A stretch of 64,000 bases of DNA from Prevotella herbatica (GTDB taxonomy: Bacteria > Bacteroidota > Bacteroidia > Bacteroidales > Bacteroidaceae), in contig NZ_AP024484.1 of the NCBI RefSeq assembly GCF_017347605.1, forward strand, positions 3,052,501-3,116,500, written 5' to 3'. A model generated the notes under the pieces. The model worked only from the letters and a program-made list of their open reading frames with translations. It made no database searches and was not told the DNA's origin. The first letter of the stretch is position 1. Each line of letters opens with the position of its first letter. A program made the translations under genes and the position numbers. Of the stretch, positions 51,795 through 61,055 are shown one piece after another.

Positions 51795-54215
51795 CTATTC
51801 ATTAATAGTTAAACAGTATGTATGCTTTCCTGCCTTTACTTCTTTTCGCTGATTGTTAGTTATCAATGTGGCACTGGTTCCCTTCGGAATCGTAACCATA
51901 TAGTGTATTCTTCCTTGAGTGTCTTTTTTCCATTCCACACTTACTTTACCGTATTTCGTCATCGTTGATCCCTTTGCCCATTGGAGTTTTGTGCCAGGAT
52001 ATGGTTCAAGGATGATGTGGCGGAAGCCTGGTTGCTGTTCGTCAGGGCGAATGCCCAAGATAGAAGAATAGAACCACTCTACAACTGCACCATAACTATA
52101 ATGGTTGAATGAATTCATATTCCATGGATGTTTATTGAAGCCACTCTCACGAGTATAACTGTCCCAGCGTTCCCATATCGTTGTTGCTCCTTGGTCTATG
52201 CTGTAGAGCCATGATGGATTTTGATGCTGGAAAAGTAAACGATAGGCGAGATCCGTCATTCCGCATTCTGTAAGTGTTTCCATAAGAATACCGGTTCCAA
52301 TGAATCCTGTAGATAACTTATAGTCGTTATTGATGATATTTTTTCGAAGAGAATCTATCGCATGCTGTCTCTGAGTATCCAGAATTAGATTGAAATGCAA
52401 AGCTAACAGATAAGCAGTCTGAGTGTCTTTCCCCGTATTTATCTCTCCATCTGTGATGTATCGTTTCTGAAATTCATTGCGAATGTCTTGCCATAGTTTG
52501 CTATATTTTGAAGCTTCTTCACTTTTTCCGATGACTTCAGCCATTTTCTGCATCAATTCTGCTGAATAGGCAAAGTAAGCATACGAAACATATCGCGCAT
52601 CAACTTCCTTATATGCTAGCCAGTCACCGCATTTTGGTTCAGCACCAATATGCGTCCATTGACCATCATGTTGAGAAGAACAGAATTCCATCCATTTTTG
52701 CATTGATTGCCAGTTCTCTTTTATAATCTCTTTGTCGCCCGTCATTACGTAAGTATTCCATGGAACGATGATTCCGGCATCTCCCCATCCAGCAGTGCCA
52801 TATCCCCACATATTGCAGAAAGGTGCTGTCTCTGGATAGGCACCATCCTCACGTTGACTATCGCGCATGTCTCGCATCCATTTACGATAAAATTCGGCTG
52901 CATCAGAATTGTAAAGTGCAGTACGTGAGAATATCTGTGTGTCGCCAGTCCATCCCAATCTTTCATCACGTTGTGGGCAGTCGGTTGGAATACTCATGAA
53001 GTTGCCTCGTTGTCCCCACCACACATTGCTATAAAGACGGTTGATGTTTGAATCAGAGCATTTGAATGTTCCCCATTCTGTTAGATCAGTGCCTACCACT
53101 TGTGCCTTAATATTATTTATGGTTACGTCATCTGTAGCCGTAAGTTCTGCATATCTGAATCCGAAGTAAGTGTGATTAGGGTGATATTCCTCACCTTTCT
53201 CATTACCATTCATCACGTATGTAGTTGTAGCTTTCGCATCCCTTAAGTTCCACGTCCACAGACTTCCGCCAGGACCTTTGTCGAGTCGTGATTCGTCTCC
53301 ATTGAAATTCAGCATCTCGCCATGCTTCCATGTTAATGTTGTTCCGCTATTTCCTTTAACGTTTATGTCAATCCATCCCACAATATTTTGCCCGAAATCA
53401 ACTAACAATGTTTGTCCTTTCTTTAGATGGATAGGATTCTTAAGATTATTATTGTTGTTAACGATATGGATTTTGCCGAATGTGGTATTTGTTGAATCTG
53501 CTCCCTGATAAATAGTAATGTTCTGTGGATTACGCCACAATGACTTGTTTCTAATTTTGATTTGTGGTCCAATCATATTGCATAGTTCGCCCTTACTATC
53601 GTGGTTGATGACAGCAGGTTGCCAAGTGTTGTCGTTGTAGGCTGGGGTAGAAACATCAGCAAGATTGTCTTTGCGTGCATCATAAGTTTCTCCATTGTAA
53701 ATGTCGCCCATTACTAGGGCACCGTTAGTGTAGCATTTCCACGTAGTGTCACTTAGGCAATCTTGGGTAGTACCGTCTTTATAGACAATATGTACATCGC
53801 AAATAAATCCCATGTCTGCATTCTTCCCATAGATACCTCTGGATATTCCGCCAGCCCACCAACCTTTACTTACTTCAGAGGCAACGGAGAGTTTGTCGCC
53901 TGCGTGTAGTCTTTCCTTAAGATGAAAACTTTGGTATTGTATGCTCTTGCGATAATCAGTCCATCCCGGCATCAACATGTCATCAGTCAAGTTTTTGCCG
54001 TTAGCATAAATCTGATATACGCCCAGTGCACTGGCATAAATTATAACATCCTTTACATCTTTCTTAACGACAATGTTTTTTCTGAACATCGGCATTGATG
54101 CTGTCTGTGTATGTGGAGCTGAAATCCATTGAGCCTCATGCAATCTCTCTTGTGCTGAAGCAGAATAAACAAAGCAGAATAGGGCGATGATTAAAGATGA
54201 AAATATTTTTGTCAT
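51795..54215 (-). CDS. Alpha-L-rhamnosidase, GH78
   Basis: 806 aa from MTKIFSSLIIALFCFVYSASAQ (signal peptide); an ATG at 54248 is only 11 bp from the -7 box and reads poorly. Domains: N-terminal beta-sandwich carbohydrate-binding part (about 25-330), then the (alpha/alpha)6 catalytic domain with MSIPTDCPQRDERLGWTGD, GWGDAGIIVPW, YAYSAELMQ and GATTIWERWDSY, carrying the acidic residues of GH78, and a C-terminal beta domain. It should hydrolyse terminal alpha-rhamnose in plant pectin or flavonoid glycosides in the periplasm. No susCD pair adjoins it. Confidence 0.93.
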   Translation of the reverse strand: MTKIFSSLIIALFCFVYSASAQERLHEAQWISAPHTQTASMPMFRKNIVVKKDVKDVIIYASALGVYQIYANGKNLTDDMLMPGWTDYRKSIQYQSFHLKERLHAGDKLSVASEVSKGWWAGGISRGIYGKNADMGFICDVHIVYKDGTTQDCLSDTTWKCYTNGALVMGDIYNGETYDARKDNLADVSTPAYNDNTWQPAVINHDSKGELCNMIGPQIKIRNKSLWRNPQNITIYQGADSTNTTFGKIHIVNNNNNLKNPIHLKKGQTLLVDFGQNIVGWIDINVKGNSGTTLTWKHGEMLNFNGDESRLDKGPGGSLWTWNLRDAKATTTYVMNGNEKGEEYHPNHTYFGFRYAELTATDDVTINNIKAQVVGTDLTEWGTFKCSDSNINRLYSNVWWGQRGNFMSIPTDCPQRDERLGWTGDTQIFSRTALYNSDAAEFYRKWMRDMRDSQREDGAYPETAPFCNMWGYGTAGWGDAGIIVPWNTYVMTGDKEIIKENWQSMQKWMEFCSSQHDGQWTHIGAEPKCGDWLAYKEVDARYVSYAYFAYSAELMQKMAEVIGKSEEASKYSKLWQDIRNEFQKRYITDGEINTGKDTQTAYLLALHFNLILDTQRQHAIDSLRKNIINNDYKLSTGFIGTGILMETLTECGMTDLAYRLLFQHQNPSWLYSIDQGATTIWERWDSYTRESGFNKHPWNMNSFNHYSYGAVVEWFYSSILGIRPDEQQPGFRHIILEPYPGTKLQWAKGSTMTKYGKVSVEWKKDTQGRIHYMVTIPKGTSATLITNNQRKEVKAGKHTYCLTINE

Positions 54216-54258
54216 AATGGTATTTAATGTTTTACTTGTTAGTTGCATTTAATAATTG

Positions 54259-54266
54259 CAAAGGTA
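54259..54266 (-). promoter_or_regulatory. GH78 -7 box
   Basis: Minus-strand TACCTTTG followed by C, 43 bp before the chosen start. Confidence 0.55.
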
Positions 54267-54358
54267 TATCATTAGACATTAATATATGGATTTTCACAAG
54301 AATGTAAGAACAATTATAAGATAATTTAAGAATAAAAAGTTCTAAATATTTCTTAATA

Positions 54359-54417
54359 ATGAACTATAGTTCATAATAAAGCATTATATTTGCAGTCGTT
54401 AAAACGAACGTACGTTC
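54359..54417 (+). promoter_or_regulatory. Promoter with paired GAAC-N4-GTTC operators
   Basis: ATGAACTATAGTTCAT (54359-54374) is a perfect 16-bp palindrome and GAACGTACGTTC (54406-54417) a perfect 12-bp palindrome; both share GAAC-N4-GTTC, centres 45 bp apart. The -7 box TATATTTG (54385-54392) lies between them and the DUF134 gene starts at 54433. This fits repression by a dimer on each side of the promoter, perhaps by the encoded DUF134 protein. Confidence 0.75.
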
Positions 54418-54432
54418 ATTAAAATAGATAAT

Positions 54433-55125
54433 ATGCCAAGACCAAAACAGAGTAGAATCATTTCTTCTTCGCCCGTTGTATCAGGCTTTCGCCCTTATGG
54501 ACGTTGCTGTCATAGAAAGGATAGTATTCAATTAAGATACGATGAATATGAGTCTATCAGACTTATTGATTATGAAGGGCAGTTGCAAGATGTTGCTGCC
54601 AAGCAGATGAATGTTTCTAGACCTACATTGACGAGGATTTATGCTGAGGCTAGAAAGAAGATCGCTGTGGCTTTGGTTGAAGGGAAGAAAATAGTTATTT
54701 CAAATGATAATATAGAATTTGAAGATTATCAACAACAAAAATCAAATATACAAGTTATGAATCAGAAAATTGCAATCCCTACATCAGAGGGTAAACTGTG
54801 GCAACACTTCGGAAAAGCACCAGAAGTTACATTTGTCACTGTAGAAGACGGACAAGTAAAAGAAACTGTTGTACTCAAGGCTCCAGAGCATGAACATGGT
54901 GCAATGCCTCGCTTTATTGCGGCTCAGGGCGGAACAGATGTACTTTGTGGTGGATTAGGTCAGGGAGCAGTGACTATGCTTAATGATCTTGGTATTCAGG
55001 TTCACGGCGGTGCTCCAACTATAGCTGTAGAAGAGGTGTTGAGCCAGTATCTAGGTGGAACAATAGTATATGGTGATAGCAGTTGTCATCATCATTGCGA
55101 AGGTCATCATCACGACCACGAGTAG
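54433..55125 (+). CDS. DUF134 DNA-binding domain fused to a NifX/NifB-type cofactor-binding domain
   Basis: 230 aa. N-terminal DUF134: MPRPKQSRIISSSPVVSGF, CCHRKDSIQLRYDEYESIRL and an HTH QDVAAKQMNVSRPTLTRIY (about 50-68). The second half is a dinitrogenase iron-molybdenum-cofactor-type domain (IAIPTSEGKLWQHFGKAPEV, GGTDVLCGGLGQGAVTML, GIQVHGGAP). The C-terminus is very His-rich (SSCHHHCEGHHHDHE), a probable metal-binding tail. Inference: a metal- or Fe-S-sensing regulator. Likely co-transcribed with the MBL gene 15 bp downstream. Confidence 0.9.
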   Translation: MPRPKQSRIISSSPVVSGFRPYGRCCHRKDSIQLRYDEYESIRLIDYEGQLQDVAAKQMNVSRPTLTRIYAEARKKIAVALVEGKKIVISNDNIEFEDYQQQKSNIQVMNQKIAIPTSEGKLWQHFGKAPEVTFVTVEDGQVKETVVLKAPEHEHGAMPRFIAAQGGTDVLCGGLGQGAVTMLNDLGIQVHGGAPTIAVEEVLSQYLGGTIVYGDSSCHHHCEGHHHDHE

Positions 55126-55140
55126 ATAAAACTAAAACGT

Positions 55141-55968
55141 ATGAAAAGAACACGACTTGTAGTGCTGAGTGATAACCGCACTAATAATAAACTGTTGCAG
55201 ACTGAGCATGGTCTGTCTGTATATTTGGAATCCCCTTCTGGTAAGTATTTGCTAGATACGGGCGCGTCTGATCTTTTCATACGTAATGCAAAGGTTTTGG
55301 GAATAGATCTCGCTGATGTGGATTATTGTCTAATTTCTCATGGACATAATGACCATATAGGAGGTCTTCCTTATTTTCTTAAACTTAACAATAAGGCTAA
55401 AGTAATTCTTTCGGAAGCTATTCCTGGAACAGAATATGCATCAATGCGGCGTTATCAGCATTCTATTACAGGCAATGTCGATTTCTCACAAGATAAAAAA
55501 CGCTTTCTATTTGTCAACGAAAGTACTAATATTGGAGCCGTTAATGTTTATGCAAATATTGAGAAGCGGAATCCACTTCCGTTAGGAAATAAGAGTTTAC
55601 TTTGTAGTGATGCTTATGGACAGTTTATACCAGATAACTTCACTCATGAACTTGCTTTTGTTATTGATGGCGTACTTTTTACAGGATGCGCTCATAGTGG
55701 TATTCTAAACATATTGCAATCAATAGATGTTACAATTAATTTGAGTATTGGCGGTTTTCATCTTTTAGATAGCTATCTTGCTCAAACTTATGAGACCGAT
55801 AAACAACTAAATACCATTGCCGTGCGTTTGCATGAAGATTATCCTCGTGTGCAATTTTATACAGGTCACTGCACAGGCGATCATTGTTTTGAGGTTATCT
55901 CACAATCTTATAACATTCATATACACCAATTTTATTGCGGCGAAGAGATACTTCTCGCAAGCAAATAA
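55141..55968 (+). CDS. MBL-fold hydrolase, RFA-P synthase-like
   Basis: 275 aa. Metal site HGHNDHIG in DYCLISHGHNDHIGGLPYF, later ligands in TGCAHSGILNIL and FYTGHCTGDHCFEV, and LDTGASDLFIRNAKVLG ahead of them. This is the MBL branch that includes methanogen 'dihydropterin-aminobenzene-phosphate synthase'; the bacterial substrate is unknown. Its place after a DUF134/NifX gene is recurrent in anaerobes, as far as I recall, and suggests a shared metal-related function. Confidence 0.88.
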   Translation: MKRTRLVVLSDNRTNNKLLQTEHGLSVYLESPSGKYLLDTGASDLFIRNAKVLGIDLADVDYCLISHGHNDHIGGLPYFLKLNNKAKVILSEAIPGTEYASMRRYQHSITGNVDFSQDKKRFLFVNESTNIGAVNVYANIEKRNPLPLGNKSLLCSDAYGQFIPDNFTHELAFVIDGVLFTGCAHSGILNILQSIDVTINLSIGGFHLLDSYLAQTYETDKQLNTIAVRLHEDYPRVQFYTGHCTGDHCFEVISQSYNIHIHQFYCGEEILLASK

Positions 55969-56055
55969 TAAGAGTGCTTGTATGTAGTTGCTAATTTTGT
56001 TTTATACAAGAATAGCTATCATATAATTTCAATCCTGTTCCTTACGAAATATGTT

Positions 56056-56709
56056 TTATATTGAAATAGAGGTAAATAGTGTTACTTGATTAACAGAGGA
56101 CTCTATAATATTCCAACATACGGTTGCATCTTTCGGAAACGATTCTAAATAGTTGTTCACAGGTAATATATCAAGGAATGTTGCTTCATTATTGTGTTCG
56201 TATGTGAATAACAGTAGATATCTGCGATTATTATGCAGCTTAATTTTCTTAAGTTCATTGATAACTTCATCAACGTTCTCATTATAAGAATACGATGCTG
56301 TTGATATCATGTTTCTGCCTTTAATCAAATCAAAGATTTCATATTCATCAAACGCTATGTTTCTATTAGTATCCCCGTTAGTGCGAATGAAGTACAATAA
56401 TGCCTTTATTTCCTTGTATGGGTCTGCGCCATTAAAGAATGAGAGTACTGAATAGTAATTAATATTATCATCAATTTCTAAAGATGGATTTGTCTTAATT
56501 ATTATATTTCGTTTAGCAGGAGTACTTTTAGAAAGCATATTCGGAATGTTTGCAACTCCTTCAACAGAAGATACGAGTACAATATTCATTGATTGCCATT
56601 GATTATCTTCTTGACCGTAAACTCCTTCAGACTTAAGTCTTTCAATGATTTTGCTGCTCTCGTAGTCTGTTGCGATCAAACGAGCCGATTTTAATATTAT
56701 GTCTTTCAT
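56056..56709 (-). CDS. Hypothetical protein
   Basis: 217 aa, soluble, no signal peptide or transmembrane helix. Alpha/beta composition with strands such as MNIVLVSSVEGVANI, RNIIIKTNPSLE and YLLLFTYEHNNEATFLDIL. No motif recognised. Ordinary codon use and length make it a real gene. Isolated, between convergent and unrelated neighbours. Confidence 0.7.
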   Translation of the reverse strand: MKDIILKSARLIATDYESSKIIERLKSEGVYGQEDNQWQSMNIVLVSSVEGVANIPNMLSKSTPAKRNIIIKTNPSLEIDDNINYYSVLSFFNGADPYKEIKALLYFIRTNGDTNRNIAFDEYEIFDLIKGRNMISTASYSYNENVDEVINELKKIKLHNNRRYLLLFTYEHNNEATFLDILPVNNYLESFPKDATVCWNIIESSVNQVTLFTSISI

Positions 56710-56820
56710 TGTATTTTTATTTTCTGAGCATGTCAGTTTCTAGAACCCAAAAGAGGTTAGTTGTTATGATAACGGTCAATTATACAAAACACATTCTTAT
56801 GTTATTCAACCCTATTCTAA

Positions 56821-57408
56821 TTAGTTTAATACTATATAAATAGCGCATAATGCAAGAGCAAGTGACATGACAATATCTGATTGCTTGCTGTATTTGCTAA
56901 AGAAGTGATTCAAATACGTGCCGATATACACATAAACAAGATTGGCTCCAGGACCAGCAATAAGTAGCATAGCTGATACAACTAGCAGGTCAAAGAGTCT
57001 GTTAGAGTAGGGAAGTACAAACGAACTGAAACATGTAAGGTCAAACAATAGTATCTTTGCATTCGTCATTTGTACAATGAAACCACTCCAGAATGTGCAA
57101 TCTCTATTGTCTTTCTTGGTCTGTCCACTTGTATGATATATCTTCCAGCCCAACCACATGATGTAGGCTGCGCCGAGATACTTCACATATCCAATATATG
57201 AACCAAGTACTGTACCTAATAAATGAGTAAGTAAAGCTAGGATAAATATAGCTGTAGAAAATCCAACAAGCAGTCCCAGCCACATGTTAAGTACTCTTCG
57301 TTTTCCATGTCTGATAGACATTGAAAGTGCATATATGTTAGCTGGACCAGGTGTATATCCCACAACAAGGATTGCCATCAGTAATGTCGGTAGTAAACTT
57401 ATTGGCAT
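56821..57408 (-). CDS. LysE/RhtB-family amino-acid exporter
   Basis: 195 aa with about six hydrophobic helices. N-terminal GYTPGPANIYALSMSIRHGKRR is the LysE/RhtB signature (usual form GPxPG...), and AAYIMWLGWKIYHTSG is also conserved. Expected to export amino acids or analogues across the inner membrane; substrate unknown. Follows the small GNAT gene by 12 bp. Confidence 0.88.
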   Translation of the reverse strand: MPISLLPTLLMAILVVGYTPGPANIYALSMSIRHGKRRVLNMWLGLLVGFSTAIFILALLTHLLGTVLGSYIGYVKYLGAAYIMWLGWKIYHTSGQTKKDNRDCTFWSGFIVQMTNAKILLFDLTCFSSFVLPYSNRLFDLLVVSAMLLIAGPGANLVYVYIGTYLNHFFSKYSKQSDIVMSLALALCAIYIVLN

Positions 57409-57420
57409 GTTCCTTATAAT

Positions 57421-57711
57421 TTACTTATCCGTAGTTAGTATCGATTTGTATTGTTTCTTATGATGTTTATACCATAGTCGTGCATATGAACAAATAGGCT
57501 TTATTCTTAGGTTATGATGTACTGCATAATCCGTTGCCGACTGAACTAAAATGCCGTCAATACCTTTTTTCTCAAATCCTTCGACAACTTTGGTATGCTC
57601 TATTGAAAGCAAATTGTCTGTTATGTTAAAGTTAATCTGTCCTACTTGTACTTCTCCGTCAAAGGCTTGTACTTCCCCTTTCTCGTTATTTCGAATTATC
57701 TTTATTTTCAT
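57421..57711 (-). CDS. Short GNAT-like protein (YidJ/GCN5-related type)
   Basis: 96 aa. The reduced GNAT fold of the 'N-acetyltransferase (DUF…/YjdJ) ' group: VQAFDGEVQVGQINFNI, LLSIEHTKVVEGFEKKGI with the acetyl-CoA loop, LVQSATDYAVHHNLRIKPIC and SYARLWYKHHK with the conserved Cys. Co-transcribed with the LysE-like gene. The acceptor is unknown. Confidence 0.85.
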   Translation of the reverse strand: MKIKIIRNNEKGEVQAFDGEVQVGQINFNITDNLLSIEHTKVVEGFEKKGIDGILVQSATDYAVHHNLRIKPICSYARLWYKHHKKQYKSILTTDK

Positions 57712-57875
57712 TTTTTGTCTTTTTGTTTCGGCGAAGTTACCAAAAAAAAAAATGATGGCAAAGTAATTGATAATTTATTTATATTTCAATGCATCTAAGA
57801 TATAGCATTCTGTATATTTTTTCATGATGCCATCAAAAAACTAGTAGCAATCATTTGCAATATAAAATATTTCAG

Positions 57876-57883
57876 TAACTTTG
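57876..57883 (+). promoter_or_regulatory. Dioxygenase gene -7 box
   Basis: TAACTTTG with TTTG at 57854-57857 (18-bp spacer), about 120 bp before the start codon. Confidence 0.5.
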
Positions 57884-58003
57884 TCCTCAGTGGCCATTGC
57901 GAACTTGGTTTCTAATCTATTATTGTTTAAGACAATTAAGTTATGACTTTTTCGCAGATCATCAACTATTAAGTACTTATAATTAATACAAATAAAGTTG
58001 TTT

Positions 58004-58780
58004 ATGAAAACAATGCCGGCATTATTTGTAGGTCATGGCAGTCCAATGATTGCTATTGATGATAATAATATTACTCGTAAGATGAGTGAAATAGGGAATC
58101 AGATTATTCGTGACTATGGTAAGCCTAAAGCTATATTGGTTATTTCAGCTCATTGGTATAAGAATCGTACGCTTATTCAGAAAACTGATAATCCTAAACA
58201 GATATTCGATATGTACGGATTTCCTAAGGCACTCTATGATGTGAAATATCAGCCGAAAGGATGTGCCGAACTAAGTGATGCAATCCTAGCGATGAAGAAC
58301 TTAGGTGCAGAGGTAGATAATACTTGGGGCATTGATCATGGTACGTGGTCACCATTTGTACACATGTTCCCCGAAGCAAAAATTCCAATTGTTCAGCTAT
58401 CTGTGAATGGAGTGCTCACTCCAGAGCAATGCTATGAAGTTGGCAAGCAACTTGCCCCACTTCGCAAGCAACGTTACCTTATAATTGGTAGTGGCAATGT
58501 AGTGCACAATCTCCGTCTTGTCAATTGGGATAGTAATCATGGCAGTCCTGAAACTATAGCATTTAATGATTACATTACTGAAGCTGTAGAACGTCGTGAT
58601 GACGAGAAGGTTATAAACTTTACTCTTCACAAGAATTCTCGTTATTCAGTACCTACATCTGATCATTTCCTGCCATTGTTATATGTACTTGGTGCAAGCG
58701 ATGGCAAGAAGATAACGACGTTTAATAATCATTGTGAATTAGACTCTATGGCAATGACAAGTTACCTTATTGAGGAATAA
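58004..58780 (+). CDS. ygiD: Extradiol dioxygenase, 4,5-DOPA-dioxygenase (YgiD) family
   Basis: 258 aa from ATG at 58004 (MKTMPALFVGHGSPM); a TTG at 57998 is also in frame. Class III extradiol ring-cleavage fold with metal ligands in FVGHGSPMIA, VISAHWYKN, GIDHGTWSPFVHMFPEA and IIGSGNVVHNLR. Opens catecholic rings such as DOPA in vitro; physiological substrate in gut/oral anaerobes unknown. Confidence 0.92.
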   Translation: MKTMPALFVGHGSPMIAIDDNNITRKMSEIGNQIIRDYGKPKAILVISAHWYKNRTLIQKTDNPKQIFDMYGFPKALYDVKYQPKGCAELSDAILAMKNLGAEVDNTWGIDHGTWSPFVHMFPEAKIPIVQLSVNGVLTPEQCYEVGKQLAPLRKQRYLIIGSGNVVHNLRLVNWDSNHGSPETIAFNDYITEAVERRDDEKVINFTLHKNSRYSVPTSDHFLPLLYVLGASDGKKITTFNNHCELDSMAMTSYLIEE

Positions 58781-58843
58781 TCTCAATAGAAGTTTTTGAT
58801 CGACATCTTTTTGAAACTATATCGGTATTGATTTTATTAAATA

Positions 58844-59365
58844 ATGAAACTAGATCAGGCAACAATAAATGATTTTGAGTCAGTCATCAAATTTTATGAT
58901 GATGTGACTCTGCGTACTCCAAAGATGGATACCTATGCACGTTGGAAGAAAGGTCAACACCCTACAGAAGAAGGCATTAAAGCTTATATAGAAGAAGGAA
59001 GTATGTATCTGTACAAAAAGGATGATGCTATTGTTGGCGCTATGGCTTTAACAATGTATCAAGGTGAGGATTATCATGCAATTAAGTGGTCTAAGCAAGT
59101 AAAAGATAATGAGGCAGCAGTGATACATATCCTTGCTGTTAGTCCTGATTATCAAGGTGCTGGTTTGGGTACGGAAATGATTCGCAAGGCTATTAGTATC
59201 TCCATTGATTCTGGTATGAAATCTGTTCGTTTGGATGCTCTTGCATCTAATACCCCTGCTCATAAAATTTACGAGCGTATTGGTTTTGAGTATCGTGGCA
59301 AACAACATCTATATGCAGAAAATACAGGTTGGACAGATTTCTTTTTCTTTGAACTAACCAAGTAA
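58844..59365 (+). CDS. GNAT-family N-acetyltransferase
   Basis: 173 aa. Typical GNAT segments: ATINDFESVIKFYDDVTLR, AAVIHILAVSPDYQGAGLGTEM with the QGxGxG acetyl-CoA loop (QGAGLG), and SNTPAHKIYERIGFEYRGK. The acceptor is unknown. It has a separate start 63 bp after ygiD and may be read with it. Confidence 0.9.
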   Translation: MKLDQATINDFESVIKFYDDVTLRTPKMDTYARWKKGQHPTEEGIKAYIEEGSMYLYKKDDAIVGAMALTMYQGEDYHAIKWSKQVKDNEAAVIHILAVSPDYQGAGLGTEMIRKAISISIDSGMKSVRLDALASNTPAHKIYERIGFEYRGKQHLYAENTGWTDFFFFELTK

Positions 59366-59433
59366 AATAAGTAGCAGAAATAAGAAAAAATTGAGAAGTT
59401 ATTATCTCAAATGAATAATGATAAAAACAGATT

Positions 59434-59967
59434 ATGAATATATTAGTATTATCCGGAAGTCCACGTAAAGGTGGCAATACAGACTTTATGGTTAACGCCT
59501 TCATCAAGGGTACATCAGAACATCATCACGTGGAAGTTGTATCAGTGCATGATAATAAGGTTGCTCCTTGCATTGGCTGTAATGCTTGTTTCAAGAGTGA
59601 GAACAATACATGTGTACAGAAGGATGATATGACAGGTATTTACGAGAAAATGAAACAAGCCGATATGCTTGTGATTGCTTCACCTGTATATTTCTATGGG
59701 CTTAGTGCTCAACTAAAAGCTGTAATCGACCGTTGCCATAATCCTATTCGTGATACTTTCAACATCAAGAGGATGGCACTTCTTCTCGTAGGTGCAGCAA
59801 CCCTTGATGGTTTATTCGACAGTATTATTAGTCAATATAAGCTTTGCTTGAATTTCTTTCATCTTGAAGATGCTGGTCACGTTTTAGTAAGAGGTGCTAA
59901 AGACAAGGGAGATATTCTGAATACTAATTCCTTGAACGAGGCTTATGAACTAGGGCAATCATTGTAA
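59434..59967 (+). CDS. NADPH-dependent FMN reductase / iron-sulfur flavoprotein-like
   Basis: 177 aa flavodoxin-like fold. FMN phosphate loop VLSGSPRKGGNTDFMV (5-20), a Cys cluster APCIGCNACFKSENNTC suited to a 4Fe-4S centre or thiols, and LVIASPVYFYGLSAQLKAVID. It fits the NAD(P)H-dependent oxidoreductase/iron-sulfur flavoprotein family used by anaerobes. 68 bp after the GNAT gene. Confidence 0.9.
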   Translation: MNILVLSGSPRKGGNTDFMVNAFIKGTSEHHHVEVVSVHDNKVAPCIGCNACFKSENNTCVQKDDMTGIYEKMKQADMLVIASPVYFYGLSAQLKAVIDRCHNPIRDTFNIKRMALLLVGAATLDGLFDSIISQYKLCLNFFHLEDAGHVLVRGAKDKGDILNTNSLNEAYELGQSL

Positions 59968-60182
59968 ATGCAGTAAAATGCAACTAATGAGAGACAATTC
60001 AGTAAACAAGAAGTACTATGGATCTTTGGCACAAGTTCCCGCAAAGTTATGTGCAGAGAAATATCACGTCAACGAATTAAGAATAATAAACAGTACATCC
60101 ATAACAGTTTGATATTTACAAATGTGTAGAATATCAATATTTTGAGATGTATTTAGCTACAATAAAGCATCCATATATTCTA

Positions 60183-60342
60183 CCTACATCGACAAAAAAA
60201 TATTTTTTTGTGAGTTTTCAGGGCAATTTCCTACATGTTTTTGCAAAACGCATTGTTATACAATACGTTAGCTAATGTATAAGAGTCCGTTCTTATACAT
60301 TTTAGGGAGTGATTAGGGCCTAATCACTCTGTTGTCCTACAT
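60183..60342 (+). repeat. Three additional CCTACAT words
   Basis: CCTACAT at 60183-60189, 60230-60236 and 60336-60342, on the strand opposite to those in the 60749-60874 element. Elsewhere in the window I noticed the word only inside coding genes. Confidence 0.6.
60275..60300. repeat. Perfect hairpin, 10-bp arms
   Basis: ATGTATAAGA (60275-60284), loop GTCCGT, TCTTATACAT (60291-60300). AT-rich, no T-run of terminator type. Confidence 0.8.
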
Positions 60343-60373
60343 GATTTACCGAGTGATTAGGGCCTTATTACTC
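60307..60373. repeat. Two tandem 23-bp palindromes
   Basis: 60307-60329 has perfect 11-bp arms GAGTGATTAGG / CCTAATCACTC around one G. 60351-60373 repeats it (GAGTGATTAGG-G-CCTTATTACTC, 9 of 11 pairs). Starts are 44 bp apart, about four helical turns, with one CCTACAT between them. Confidence 0.85.
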
Positions 60374-60748
60374 AAAAGCACTCCGAAAAAGGTGATTTTA
60401 TTCTCGTTGCGCTTCATACATTTTGACCATAATTGGTATCTGTATATACATTTGTAGTTATGCATACTGAAACACTATACAATTTTTTAAGTCATTACTG
60501 GTGATCATTATATTTTCTCAAATCCCTTACTGAAAAGCTTGACGTGTTAAAATATTTTACAAATCAGCTTGGTGTCCATATTTTATTTACAATTCTAAAC
60601 GAGATTTCTATATTCTCAATTTTGGTGAAAGAATCCCTAGTGATTTACGTTACTGATGAAAACATGACCTAATGGTCTAAGAAATAAAAGCGATTTCCGT
60701 ATTGCGAATCGATCAAAATCCATTGTTTTATGCAAAAACACGTGCTTT

Positions 60749-60874
60749 TAATGTAGGAACCATGTAGGAAAGATGTAGGAAAAAGCACTGTTATACATGG
60801 TCTAATATGTTGATTAGTAATTGTTTAAGTCAAAAATGTAGGTAATGTAGGTGATTTTTCTTTTTTTCTGGAAA
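60749..60874 (-). repeat. CCTACAT iteron element, right copy (inverted)
   Basis: Reads on the minus strand as the left copy at 1784-1922. ATGTAGG words at 60751-60757, 60762-60768, 60773-60779, 60836-60842 and 60845-60851, with spacing 11, 11, 63, 9: the exact mirror of the left copy. The flank TTTCCAGAAAAAAAGAAAAA (minus strand) is also shared. Confidence 0.8.
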
Positions 60875-61055
60875 CTTTGTAAATTTAGGAAGAAGTATAC
60901 CTTTCAAATTTACGATGAATCTTTTTATTTTATAAATTGGATAACCTTTTGATGTCTACTTTATAGCACTTTGATAACAAAGAGTTAAGCGTATAATTAG
61001 TATGATAAAAGTTTATAAATTAATATAGCGTGAGTTCGACGAATTTAAAACAATG

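Larger units (their letters stand above)
59968..61055. other. 1.1-kb repeat-rich non-coding region
   Basis: No credible open frame. Eight CCTACAT/ATGTAGG words, two 23-bp palindromes, a 10-bp-arm hairpin and the second iteron element lie here (separate entries). The rest is AT-rich and shows nothing further. Confidence 0.75.

Noticed and set aside
1784..60874. The inverted iteron copies as ends of one 59-kb mobile element
   Set aside because: Everything between them is largely core housekeeping genes and tRNAs; no integrase or conjugation gene is present, so the copies are more likely independent insertions or functional sites.
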